A DNA stretch of 64,000 bases from Symbiodinium kawagutii (lineage: Eukaryota > Sar > Dinophyceae > Suessiales > Symbiodiniaceae). The notes beneath the pieces were generated by a model. It ran no database searches and was not told where the DNA came from. It was given only the letters and a program-made list of their open reading frames with translations. Location of the stretch: contig VSDK01015100.1 in the NCBI GenBank assembly GCA_009767595.1, positions 82,203 through 146,202 of the forward strand. Reading direction: 5' to 3'. The position numbers were made by a program, and so were the translations under genes. Each line of letters begins with the position of its first letter. The first letter of the stretch is position 1. Below are positions 36,476 through 46,786 of this stretch, in pieces.

Positions 36476-37575
36476 AGATTTTGGCAGCATCTGGCCTGAT
36501 TAAGAGTCTATCGTACCGAAGATGGATGGAGTGGGCAGTGCGAGAACAAAACCACACAAAGAAGGATTCCATCAAGCACCCATGGTGCCTACCGAACATT
36601 TTTTTCGATCTTCCAATATCTCTTTGGTGGCTGGGCAGCATCCATGCCCTGCGGACCCCATCTCAACATTGTCTCGTGCCTACTCCGGACATCTGTTGGT
36701 TTGGATTCGCAGCGGATAGGACCAACCCAAAATCGTCTCAGTCTTCGCTCCCTTCGCAGCACTGTACAGCCGTGTGAAAGTATTCTCCTGACGACGCACT
36801 CGTTGCAAAAGGAATGAAGCCTGGGAGCCTTGTTGCGGCTCTCAAAGATGCGGGTCTCCATGTCTCATCATGTCTCATCAGGTCTCATCATGTCTCGTCA
36901 TTTCTCGTCATGTCCCATCATGTCTCGTTATGTCTCGTTATGTCTCAATGTTTCGGACATTTTCTGAGGCTTTCTCCGTCGCATGTGGCGAGGCGAGTGG
37001 GATATCGCCAGAGGCATCCAGACAGGCTATACTACTAGGACCTGATGGATGGGGATAAGACAAACAGCGAAACCAACAAAAATGTGTCGAAACAAATGCA
37101 ATCAAATACAGTGCATACATGTACATACACACAATAAAGACATAGAGATATTATTGTTTTGATCCTCTTTAGTTTTCGAGTGAGTCATGGGAGAGGGCAG
37201 TTTCAGATCAGCCAGCTGAGTCATGTGCGGACCTAATGGGTCTAGACTGTTTAGACCTCTGCCAACCCCGTGGCCGACATCCTTCCATGGCTCCTTTTGG
37301 AAGCTTGGGGAGGGCCCGTGGCCCCTGACATCACTGGGATAACGCGGCTTCGGGGCTCAAGCGATGCAACGCCCAATTCGATCATTTTGCGGCCGCGTGC
37401 GCAGAACATTCTGCACACAGAATCAGTGTGTAGAAGCATCAGAAGCATTAGAAGCACTGCAGTTCAGGACCCTGTTGCGTCAATCCTTGGATCTGTCCAC
37501 CACAGAAGTGTCTCTGAGTCTTCATCAATTTTGAGTTTTGATGACTTTTATTCTGACATAGAGCAGCTCATTTAG
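36476..37575 (+). CDS. Probable exons of an unidentified gene
   Basis: Three coding-like stretches: 36476-about 36560 (ILAASGLIKSLSYRRWMEWA), 36781-36853 (YSPDDALVAKGMKPGSLVAA, then LKDAG before a GT donor) and 37255-37575, a 3' exon after CTGTTTAG that starts TSANPVADILPWLLLEAWGG and ends SVSESSSILSFDDFYSDIEQ then LI and TAG. The last is the most convincing. The phase between the second and third does not fit directly, so an exon may be missing. No family was recognised. The stop codon abuts a MITE-like element. Confidence 0.4.
36849..36950 (+). repeat. 10-bp minisatellite (TGTCTCATCA)n
   Basis: About ten diverged copies of TGTCTCATCA/TGTCTCGTTA begin almost at the putative splice donor at 36853. 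Confidence 0.85.
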
Positions 37576-37670
37576 TTTCTCAAGTCATAGGGGTACCCCC
37601 AAATCATCGATGAACCACTTACAATAGCAAACCAACAATAACTTGGGGGGTCCTGTGTTGAATAAGAAAA
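37575..37670. mobile_element. MITE-like inverted-repeat element, copy 2
   Basis: A 96-bp segment with inverted ends (left GTTTCTCAAGTCATAGGGG; reverse complement of the right end TTTCTTATTCAACACAGG) and a central AAACCAACAATAA-type spacer. It matches copy 1 at 30030-30127 in ends, spacing and middle. Its first base is the last base of the TAG stop of the upstream exon. Confidence 0.55.
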
Positions 37671-38046
37671 TGTCTATTATTCGTAAAAATAGAGAACCAT
37701 TCATATTTGAGTCATTTCAGACTTCGGACTCCATGCGTTTCATCTGAGCAACCACTTTTATTTGCGCAATTCATTCCAAGTAAGGGGTTTGCTCTATTTT
37801 TTTCTTCGCATCCATAGTCAGCTGGTGAACGAGATGGGTCCGCCCATCCGAACGAGATCTGTTTGATGTATAATTTGATGTCAATTACTTGTCTATTTGA
37901 TGTATAATTGAACGAGATACCCTAAAATGACGTTATCCAGTCTTAATTGTTTTTAAACTGAACGAGGCCGGGTCCGCCCTTCAAAGTACGGCAAAAGGAT
38001 CTTGTACGAATAAAAGCAGCCGCTCATCTGTGGCCGTCAGGACACC

Positions 38047-39421
38047 ATGGAGTCGCTGGCAGCCAAGGAGGCTGAACTCACCAAGGAGGTGCCACAGCTC
38101 CTGGAGACCATGTGTCTTGGAAGCATTGCATTGAGGGAAGGGGAAGGGAAGAGTTGGGAAGGGGAAGAGGAAGGAAAAGGAGAGAAAACTGGGAAGAAAA
38201 TGGGAAGGAAAGAGGGAGAAGAACAGAAACTGAGGAACAAGACTTCAGAAGAAGTGAATCTTTTCGAGCGAAAGGCCAGCGAAGCTCAAGAAAGGCACGG
38301 CAGTTCAGCCCCCGCTCGCTTGCCGTCTTCCTCTTCCAAGTGTTACCACAGCAACGTGACGTATCCTCATGGGCAGACCCATTTCCATCGCTAAATGCAG
38401 TGCGTTCTTCTGCCTTCCTCGTTCTTGTAGAATGCCTCCGAAGATCACAACGCCAATATGCCATGTTGGTTTTTGCATCTCGGGCTGAGCTTTGCTCGCC
38501 GAACTCCCCTCGTAGGTACCGGAAGCTTTTAGAACAATGGAGCCGTGTCTACGAGGACAAGTCGAGTAGGGACGTGTCGAAATATGTCGAACTGTCATAA
38601 GTTGCAACAGCAACAAACACCAAGAGTGATGACTCAGTGATAACTCAGTGATACTCACAATTGCTGGTAGTACTTAGTCTGCCATCGACATGACGACATA
38701 TCTCACCATCAAACAATTGCAGAAACTCGCAGTACTTACGCTATATATTTGTTTATTATCACTTGTAATTCAACAATTCTTTGTTATCTTGTAGAATTAG
38801 GCAACTTCGTAAATTATCTATAATAAACTTATTGTTGTCCCCATGTCTTTGTTTCCTTGGTTCGCCTTCGGATCGACTGGTCTGGCTGTGCCGTTGAGGA
38901 GCTGCGTTCTCATTACGGGAGCTCCATCGATCGAGTGAAGCCGTACTTCGAAGCCGCTGCCACGTTCCGTTCAGCCTCGGAGCGTGTGCAGGCGCGAGTC
39001 CGATGAGAATTTTCGGTTGAGCAGTCCATTATTTCCGATGAGAGATGCATAGAGATGCTGTGAAATGACGAGAATAGCATTAAATTGGAATGATACATTA
39101 GAATAAGATGGAAGAATACACACATGAAACAAACATTTTTTATACACATTTGTGTGATGTTGTGTGTGATGTTGTGTGTGATGTTGTATGTCAATTTATC
39201 TAATGTCCCATCTATGAGCATTTCTGCAGAGGGAGGTTGCTGCTGCAGGTGGTGATGAAGGAGTTCTGCGCTGCGGCTTCACAGTACAGCCAAGCCAAGG
39301 CGGAGCTCAGAAACATCGAGACTCGATTGGCCTATGGAGCACACAAGGCGAGCTCCAAGCCATCAGCCCTGTTAAAGCTGCAAATAGCACGTTTCCAAAG
39401 AAGAGTTTACTTATGGAATAA

Positions 39422-39473
<52 letters not shown>

Positions 39474-41232
39474 TAGGTAGATAGATGGATAGATAGATAG
39501 ATATACAGTATATTTCTATGTAAATGAGCTATTTTAAACAACTTATCAGAGAAGTGTCAAAGGGGATTAAAGAATCAGAGATTTCAGCAATCCACGGGCT
39601 GATCGATTGCTGACATTGAGGTGCGCTTAGATCGAGACCAACAAGATGGTCTTTCCCGCGCCACCGTGCGGGTTCTGAAATGCCGGCAGGTGGGGTGCAA
39701 CGGTTCCGTTACTGGGCCCCTATGGGCCCCTGAAGCTTTCCAGGACCGTGATCGGCGAGAACAAGACTATGCAGAGAGCCTCCGAGAATACGAGGCGTGC
39801 AAATTAAGACAACAGGGAACTGGATTTAGAAGTAAGCAACACTGTGACAATACCAAAAGTCAAGATTATCATGTGACCTTTACTTTTTTGCGTTGAATCA
39901 TCTTTGCTCAATGCATCAAATCATCAGCAAAGATGGCGATTTCCAGCGGGGAATTGGTGCCCTCAGGAGGCAAAGCAAGCTTGTGAATCGTGGCGATCAC
40001 AGCTGGGGGATGCCCTGATCAAGCGCTACGAACCGGTGTTTAGGCGTGTGCGGGCGATCACCGGGTGACTGCAAGGGATCGATACCTTACAACTTCACCA
40101 GTGCTGTAAATGCTTGAGAAGCAATGCACAGCTTGGAGGTTTGGTCATTGCAAGTGCTTGGAATTTCTGACCCCTGTCCATTTGTCGTACCTTGCAGTCA
40201 AACCACTGCTATTTCTGCAAGATCTCGGTCTTTCGTTGTATTTCCAACCCGACAAGGGGCAGGGCACGAGTTACAAGTGATTATTCTTGTTGCCTTCCAT
40301 TCGCACATGGATTCTGTGCTCATGCGTGCGGTGCTTTCAAGTTCTAAATTAGGGCATATTGTTTCAGCATTTCTTGCCATCTTGAAATGTACATGTGTTT
40401 TGCTTCCATTGGGTAGGTATTCTCCTTTTTCCAATTTGTTATTTCCAGGTTATCTCAGTATTCCACGTTGTATTTTTCCATGTTATTTCATTGTTCCATA
40501 TATTTTTTCAATTTTTCCATGTGATTTCATCATTTCAGTTTTTCCATGTGTGTTTCCTCCGATTTTGAAGGCAGCTACAGCAGCACCAGAGCACCTTGAG
40601 GACCGAGCGGCAGCGCATCCAAGGCTTCACTGAACGAGCAGCTTCAGTACCATGGTCGGCTTTCCAGAGAGGATGACCCGTCCCGTTTTTCCCACGGATT
40701 TGGTGTCGTATTTTCCATTGCCTTCCATCGATTTCCATCGTTTTTCATTGTTTCTATTGTTTTCCAGCAGTTTCCATCGGTTTCAATTGGTTTTCCCATC
40801 GGTTTCCTCTGTTGTTTTGGGTTCCTACTATGTGTCAATGATTCCTTTGAAACAGCAGGGGGAGGATGGGCTGCATTGCTCAACCATAACCAACCCCACT
40901 TCGACTTGACTTCAGTGCCAAATCGAGGCAAAGGGTATCTACAACAAATCTCTAGCAGAGCTTGACCGCATCAACATTGCTGTGCAGCTCGGCACTGACC
41001 AGTTCGATGTGGCACGATGCAGTTTTTCGCATCGCCATGCGAATCAAACTCTGGGAATTTCGCAGCGAGGCACGAAGCTCGGGCTGTGGCGAAAGAAGCG
41101 ACGCCGCTTTCGCCGCCTGCGGTCGCGCCAGTGCCGCCACCCGAGGAGGCGGTGGAGGAACCGGAAGTCACGGTGAAGGAAGTGCAGGAGACCCGACAGA
41201 AGCGATGCCTAAATGAGCAATGGCTCCTATGA
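38047..41232 (+). CDS. SH3BP5-like coiled-coil protein (Rab11 GEF family)
   Basis: Eleven exons as read: 38047-38111 (MESLAAKEAELTKEVPQLLE), 38235-38294 (NKTSEEVNLFERKASEAQE), 38516-about 38573 (YRKLLEQWSRVYEDKSS), 38899-38991 (ELRSHYGSSIDRVKPYFEAA), 39249-39347 (FCAAASQYSQAKAELRNIET), 39621-39689 (VRLDRDQQDGLSRATVRVLK), 39744-about 39801 (DRDRREQDYAESLREYE), 39967-40053 (EAKQACESWRSQLGDALIKR), 40575-40646 (LQQHQSTLRTERQRIQGFTE), 40928-40991 (AKGIYNKSLAELDRINIAVQ) and 41066-41232 (ARHEARAVAKEATPLSPPAV, stop). The order of long helices with the xxRPYFE-like and ERxRxxxxFxxR features matches SH3BP5, which in animals activates Rab11 on recycling membranes. The C-terminal tail is Pro/Glu-rich. 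The ends of exons 3 and 7 are uncertain. Function in this organism is inferred from the family. Confidence 0.8.
39420..39502 (+). repeat. (GATA)n microsatellite
   Basis: About 18 copies of ATAG/GATA with a short interruption, in the intron between SH3BP5-like exons ending at 39347 and starting at 39621. Confidence 0.95.
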
Positions 41233-42352
41233 CTATGAGATGAGGAATGAGATGAAGATGCCTAAATAGAAGAGGTGAGAAGAATTTGAGGAAGAAGTGA
41301 GAAGAGGATGAAGAGGAGAGGAGAAGATTGCATAAATTGTGGAGAGAAGTTTGAGAACAATTACAAACTCTCCTAAGCTGAGGAGAGCAATGAATACAAT
41401 GAATGCAGAGGGGAGCAGTGTCTATGCAATATCTAAATCTTCGAAACAGCCCATTCATTTGTCATAATGCTATTCGCCATTCTACTGGGGCTTGGGAAAT
41501 TCCTTTTGCCCTGGTTTCTCGCCCCCAGAAGAACTGGGACGAACTTTTCGATGGCGATGGAGAGAGAGAGAGAGAGAGATTCTATTCCGTGTTATGTAGG
41601 TGCTGGGCTACACTTGAATATTGATTTGAACCCGGGGTGTGACTTCGAACACCTCAAGGTGAACACTTTAGAAGGCAAGCATGCTTTTTGTGAAGAGTGG
41701 CCTTTAGCGTATCTACGCTAAATTGGCCGTAGATTTTTCAATGCCAGCAAAAACAGACACACAGACACACATACACACACACAGACACATACACACACAA
41801 TGCCAAACTTCAAGGGATACATGGTGTCTTGCTCATAACCGATTGTGAGGAACGTACCACGGATGCTGCAAAGGAAGTGTTTGTCGAGGAATTGTCCGGG
41901 GCCTGGACACAGCTTTGAAGGAACGCACAGCAAAAGCATCACCAAATCCCTTTGCAGATTGTGTTCCCTCGGTCCAGCTGCAGGCCAATTGGGCAGACCG
42001 AAGGCTCACACGAGGAGAGATGACTGGAAATTTGAGCTTTGCCCCCATGGAATCATATGGAATCGATGGGAAGTCCCATCGAATTTCCCGCAAACGATAC
42101 TGGAGAATTCCAGAAACTCCTCTCAGAGAGAGGGGAATCGACAGCTGACAAAGCGCAGAGGAACTGAAAAAGTGCGACAGGAAGGGCCCAGAGGATCAAT
42201 GCTGGCTACACAGAAGCACCTGTATATACTAGTAGTTCTTTGGGTTTGCAGGTTAAAAAACTACATAATTACATCGGTTGGCAAGGACTTGTGCATGTGC
42301 AGTCACAAAGATGGAATGTATGCATGGAGGTTCATATATATATATATATATA
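41233..42352. other. No supported gene; ends in the TA repeat that received the retroelement
   Basis: Contains a (CA)n-type repeat (about 41750-41800), a GA run (41560-41580) and a TA run (42334-42352) ending at the LTR. A 174-residue plus frame (41845-42369) runs into the TA repeat and has no family signature. Confidence 0.45.
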
Positions 42353-42465
42353 TGCAGGTTGCAAGGTAGGGACACCCTTTTCCAACCACGAACAGGGGGC
42401 CTTGAGCCCATAAGGTCCGATGGTAAATGTGATCAATGGGCTTATGAGTTGTTTGTAAACTCGCA
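42353..42465 (-). repeat. 3' LTR (113 bp)
   Basis: The plus-strand sequence starts TGCAGGTTGCAAGGTAGGG and ends AAACTCGCA. It matches 49958-50070 in 112 of 113 positions; the difference is G at 42451 against A at 50056. It is short for a copia LTR. Confidence 0.97.
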
Positions 42466-42476
42466 TGCCCCCGCAA
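42466..42476 (-). other. Candidate polypurine tract
   Basis: Read on the minus strand, TTGCGGGGGCA lies directly against the 3' LTR, the position of the plus-strand primer. It is G-rich but interrupted, so this is a positional call. Confidence 0.5.
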
Positions 42477-42535
42477 TCCCGAGAGAGGATTTTTCAAAGA
42501 ACAGCTGGTCAACAACCTTGGGTTATCCACCGGAT

Positions 42536-45121
42536 TCACTCGAGCACGTTTAGACCTTGTTTGATTCTTCGTTTTCCGGAGAACATGTTGTTGTCGTTGA
42601 CTATCCTCCATAGTTGTCCAAGTTGAACAAATCGACTGAGCTGCATGTCCTCACCCCTTTTAGTTAACGTGTTAGCTAACATGGCTTGAGAACTTACCCA
42701 GCGCATCCGCAAACCAGTATCTCTTTGGGATTCCTTCAGGGTCAACATCTCCAAATCAACACGCTTCTGAGCACCTTTGGGGGTCACATAGGGTTTCTCC
42801 AACCGATCGTAGACATTACGAGAGTCCGTAATCATCACACCAACCGTTTTTCTCACATGATCATCAATATCATGCAAATCCGGGTCATGTCCCATGATCT
42901 CCCCCCATTGGAACCGTAGTAAGAACAAAACGTCCTCACCGTCGATAGCCGCCCGAGCTTCCGCCGACCCCGGTGACCTACACACCCTCTCGATCTTTCC
43001 ACTCTGCCAAAACCAAGGGGAAATCCGATCAATCTCTCCAGTCTCCAATTTCTTACCCGACATGCCAACAAAAATGCCTTTGGTACTACTACCATCATGT
43101 CTGTTTTGAGAACTAGCATCCGTCCAACAGTAAACTTGAGGTAACTCATGATCTTCAAAAGGGAATATTCTCATGGGTTCACTACCAACATTTTTGATCT
43201 TGTGTAACAACTGGTTGACATCCAACAGATCTTGAACCGTACTTTGATTCACCTCCGACAAATGCAAACTCACATGCGCCGCAAACCGGTAACCAACCTG
43301 ACCCACATGCCAACTGAGAGCTCCCAGTAACCCTCTCAGCTCACTCTTTTCTCGGTTTGTTGTTGTTTCTTTGGTTTGTTTCTTCCGATCTTTTGAAACC
43401 TGAATGTCTTGGATTTCCGACAAATATTTTTCTTGGTCTAAAAGGTAACCTCCATCTGACGTTGATCTCACTCTGACACCACACTGAATGAAGTCATTCT
43501 CTTCCCAATCTTGCCAATGAAACCGTGATTGGATCTTCTGTTTGACATCTTCCCAGATCGGATGTCCGTCAATTCCTGTGAAAAGAAAATCGTCAACGTG
43601 TCCTGAGATCAAAGCTATTGTTTCTCCTTCATGCTTCAACCGCCAGAAACAAGGGTCACTCTTCAGCTGCGTAAAATTCACTTCGTGAAGAAAATCATTC
43701 ATGGTTTCAAACCATTCGATTGGAGCCTCTACCAATCCGTAACATGCCTTCCTCATTTTGACAACAGTTTGTCTTGGTATGTTCATGGCTTCGCAAATTT
43801 CATCTGTAGGAATGACATGTAAAAGTCGGGAGAACTCTCTTCCTTGTAAAAAGGCCGCTGACACATCTCCTTTCCTGACTTTGACTCGACGATTCGCACT
43901 CCATTGCAGTAACAACTGCCTGCTATGTCTTGTCATGGTTGGAGCAAAGGATGGTCTGTTTGCATAATCAGGATCCATGTACCCCAGGACTACTGCCCTG
44001 GCCTTTGGTTTGACACTGCCATCGTCTTTCTTCTTCCATGTGAGTACCCATCTCATTCGTAACGCTTGATCTTTGCTAGGTCTCAGTTCATCTGGTAGTG
44101 CTTGCAGTGCTTCTGCTGCTATGAAACGATCTACTTCCACTTTCTTCGCTGCCTTGAATTGTTCATGTTCTTCTGTTGACAGTCTCCTCTCAGATACTTC
44201 AATACTTCTTCTTTTCAAGGCACTGATGAAGAAACCATGGCTATCTCTGCAGAATCTTTGCCACTGTCGTGTCGTTCTTGGCATGTCAAAGGACATCTCA
44301 ACACTTGCCTGATCATTCTTCCAGTACTCGCTATCATCGTTCGACCAGAAGCTATTCTCTGTCACCTCTTGCCATGGAAGACCTGTGAACAAGTTGTCTG
44401 TCTCTCTTCCAGTCCTACTTCGACTCCTTTCCTTCCTGTCCAGTCTAGCGGCTGGTTGCTTTCCAGAGAATCGTTGATGTCCTGTTGGATGATCCTGTTC
44501 CTCTGGCTCCACTGAAGTCTGTTCAGCATGACTTGGTCCGGGACCAGTGTGATCATAGAATTCTCCCTTGTTCAGCCCTTCCATGATTCCTGAAAAAGTC
44601 CATGGCAAATGTGGAGGTCGTTCTAACTCATGGAGGCACGCTTCCCGAGCAGATGCATGTCTGACTTGTTCTGCTGCTATCTTCACCAGTTTCGTACCTC
44701 GCACAACCCAAATAACACTTGTGGGAGTCAGCTTATGGTCTTCGTCCTTCCGAGTCTCAACAGCCAGTACCCGAGCCGGTCCCACATATCCGCGTTTGTT
44801 CCAGGATTGTTTGTCTTGTCCTATGATCTGATTTCTCCAGTAAAATACCAGGTCACCTGGGACAACAGTCCTTGGATTTTTGTGTCGTGAATTTCTGGCT
44901 CTCGTGAGTTTCTCTTGAATCTGCCACTCCAGAAAAGTCTTTTCAGCTGCCAATCGCAACTGATGCGATACCTCCAGTTCGCCATCCGGGTCATGCATCA
45001 TCTCAACTGGCATGTCATGAATCCTATTGTCAAATAATCTACCATCCGTGTCCGGCTGCCTCCCCAGGGCATGTTGAAAAGGACTGTATCCTCGAACGTT
45101 TTCTCGGTGATTCCAAACATA
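42536..45121 (-). CDS. Retrotransposon reverse transcriptase and RNase H
   Basis: From the first Met (45013) the frame encodes 825 residues, and it is open upstream to the TAA at 45122. The first part finishes the integrase: YVWNHRENVRGYSP and a C-terminal segment with PGDLVFYWRN. RT motifs follow: MRWVLTWKKKDDGS, then VRKGDVSAAFLQGREFSRLL, KMRKACYGLVEAPIEWF and the catalytic pair in GHVDDFLFTG (around residue 474; HVDD replaces the usual YVDD). RNase H has WTDASS (about 629), SAEARAA, TDSRNVYD (about 730) and NTLTKRG (about 784), the copia-type set. All catalytic acidic residues are present. It ends 70 bp from the 3' LTR. As an untranslated block behind a TAA it would need readthrough or an undamaged copy to supply it. 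Confidence 0.93.
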   Translation of the reverse strand, partial: YVWNHRENVRGYSPFQHALGRQPDTDGRLFDNRIHDMPVEMMHDPDGELEVSHQLRLAAEKTFLEWQIQEKLTRARNSRHKNPRTVVPGDLVFYWRNQIIGQDKQSWNKRGYVGPARVLAVETRKDEDHKLTPTSVIWVVRGTKLVKIAAEQVRHASAREACLHELERPPHLPWTFSGIMEGLNKGEFYDHTGPGPSHAEQTSVEPEEQDHPTGHQRFSGKQPAARLDRKERSRSRTGRETDNLFTGLPWQEVTENSFWSNDDSEYWKNDQASVEMSFDMPRTTRQWQRFCRDSHGFFISALKRRSIEVSERRLSTEEHEQFKAAKKVEVDRFIAAEALQALPDELRPSKDQALRMRWVLTWKKKDDGSVKPKARAVVLGYMDPDYANRPSFAPTMTRHSRQLLLQWSANRRVKVRKGDVSAAFLQGREFSRLLHVIPTDEICEAMNIPRQTVVKMRKACYGLVEAPIEWFETMNDFLHEVNFTQLKSDPCFWRLKHEGETIALISGHVDDFLFTGIDGHPIWEDVKQKIQSRFHWQDWEENDFIQCGVRVRSTSDGGYLLDQEKYLSEIQDIQVSKDRKKQTKETTTNREKSELRGLLGALSWHVGQVGYRFAAHVSLHLSEVNQSTVQDLLDVNQLLHKIKNVGSEPMRIFPFEDHELPQVYCWTDASSQNRHDGSSTKGIFVGMSGKKLETGEIDRISPWFWQSGKIERVCRSPGSAEARAAIDGEDVLFLLRFQWGEIMGHDPDLHDIDDHVRKTVGVMITDSRNVYDRLEKPYVTPKGAQKRVDLEMLTLKESQRDTGLRMRWVSSQAMLANTLTKRGEDMQLSRFVQLGQLWRIVNDNNMFSGKRRIKQGLNVLE

Positions 45122-46786
45122 TTATGCCTGTGTCAACAGTTGTGGTAAATCATATTCTTCATCTACTGACAGTTTGGTCATCAGTTCCTTGATCCATGCA
45201 ATGCTTCGTTCCACATGTGATAAGTTCCAATGAGCTTCGGCTGGAATGGACTCCACTTGAGTCCCTTGTTTGTCGCAGTAGACCTGTAATTCTTTGGAAC
45301 GCAAAGCTCCTTCAGGATCGAGTCTGAGAATGTCTGGAACGCCAAAATAAGGTTTCCACCGTTGATCAATCATGTCAGTGTACTCTGATGCCTTGATCCC
45401 TTTTCCTTGTAATCTCATCAATTGAGTAACCATGAATCGGCTTGACTCATCAAGAATCACGACAAATTGGATTTGGTCTTTACTCTTAGGATGCTTCCAG
45501 TGCCCCGCATCCATCTGAACACTCTTCCATCGTGCGGTGTGCACGTTCAGTGTCGCTTGTCGTCTGGGATCTGGTCTCTTTCTTTCTTCGCAAACACTAC
45601 ATCGAAAACCCTCTGCGAGTCGCAAGATCTCTGGGTGAACTTTCCGCACTTTCAAAGCTTGAACCAATAAGTGATAGCTACCATGACCGGTGGATGAATG
45701 AATGAGACTGATCTGTTTCAAAGCCCTATCCCTCTCAGCTTGACTCAGCGGTTTCCAACTCTTGGTAGGTTCCCTCTTTTGGTCTCCCATGTCGTCATCA
45801 TGACCCGCCATGAAAACACCCCCATTGTCGCGAACCATACAGCCAAAACACACCACATCCGGATTCCACTTTCTCATCTCCGCACATGTACATGTTGGCT
45901 TCCCCGTGGACATGTCACCCTGGTCAACTGGCCAACCCTGGTCACCCTGGATAGGCCGGTCACCCTGGTCATCCTGATTACCCGGGTCACCCTGGCTTCC
46001 TTGGTCACCCCTGGTCAACCAACTTTGAGGATTCTCCATGGTTTTCAAATGGTGAACAACCTTCTTCGCGAACTTGGGAGTGTAAAAGGCCGACATCCTA
46101 GTCATCTGTCCTTCACATGGGGCATGTTGGTAACCCTTGATACAATTACATGGGGAATGAAGTTTTTCCGCAAACTCATGATTCGTGCACTCAACCCGCC
46201 ACTCCTTGCCGAGTAGCCGCTTCGTTTTGGGGTCCATCAATCCAACCTGGCATCCCGAAACAATAGCCGTCTTGGTTTGTTGTCTAGATCTCCATCTATC
46301 CATTGGTTCCCATTTCCAAGCCCTACAGCGACGACTCCATTCCCACATGACATGGCAACCCATGAACCGAGCCGCATCCGCAACAATCAAACCCCCGACA
46401 TGTTGTTTCCGGGTCTCCTTCTGTTTCTGTTGGAGTTGTTCAACTTGGTGAGGGGTTCGTTGGTTGCAATTCTGAATCGGTGAAAAAGGGCCGCACTCCG
46501 TAGATATCCAAACATATCTAGGCTGGTGTTGTTCTAAAAACTTGATACATCTACGAACCCCTTCCCCCGTACTCAGATCATATCCATTCCAGATGGACAA
46601 CCTTTCCGCCCTCAGCCCTTGTTGTTTCATTTCCTCTGTCAGTGCTGACTGTGGGGAACAAGCAATTTCTACAAAAAAGAGGCGGTCTGGATCATGAGAC
46701 ATCAGAGCTTGCCAGGCCGCTGGTAAGACGTCGGCACTGCTCTCACTCAGGGATCTCGCCTTGCATGGGGAGAGTGTCTGACTCAT
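45122..46786 (-). CDS. Retrotransposon methyltransferase-like domain plus integrase
   Basis: Read from the ATG at 46786, which overlaps the previous stop as ATGA. The first 200 or so residues resemble a divergent cytosine methyltransferase: FFVEIACSPQSALTEEM (SAM-binding-like), WISTECGPFSPIQN (Cys-Pro-Phe-Ser as in the DCM catalytic loop) and HVMWEWSRR. Next come Cys-rich spacers, a collagen-like GDQG-type run (about 45890-46020) and integrase: HSSTGHGSYHLL with CSVC (zinc-binding), then the D-D-E residues in VQMDAGHW, LDPEGAL and NLSHVERS. The frame ends at TAA (45122-45124) inside the integrase, and the same frame continues beyond it with normal integrase sequence, so the stop looks like a nonsense change or a recoding site. 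The frame is also open upstream of 46786, but that part looks non-coding. Confidence 0.88.
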   Translation of the reverse strand: MSQTLSPCKARSLSESSADVLPAAWQALMSHDPDRLFFVEIACSPQSALTEEMKQQGLRAERLSIWNGYDLSTGEGVRRCIKFLEQHQPRYVWISTECGPFSPIQNCNQRTPHQVEQLQQKQKETRKQHVGGLIVADAARFMGCHVMWEWSRRCRAWKWEPMDRWRSRQQTKTAIVSGCQVGLMDPKTKRLLGKEWRVECTNHEFAEKLHSPCNCIKGYQHAPCEGQMTRMSAFYTPKFAKKVVHHLKTMENPQSWLTRGDQGSQGDPGNQDDQGDRPIQGDQGWPVDQGDMSTGKPTCTCAEMRKWNPDVVCFGCMVRDNGGVFMAGHDDDMGDQKREPTKSWKPLSQAERDRALKQISLIHSSTGHGSYHLLVQALKVRKVHPEILRLAEGFRCSVCEERKRPDPRRQATLNVHTARWKSVQMDAGHWKHPKSKDQIQFVVILDESSRFMVTQLMRLQGKGIKASEYTDMIDQRWKPYFGVPDILRLDPEGALRSKELQVYCDKQGTQVESIPAEAHWNLSHVERSIAWIKELMTKLSVDEEYDLPQLLTQA

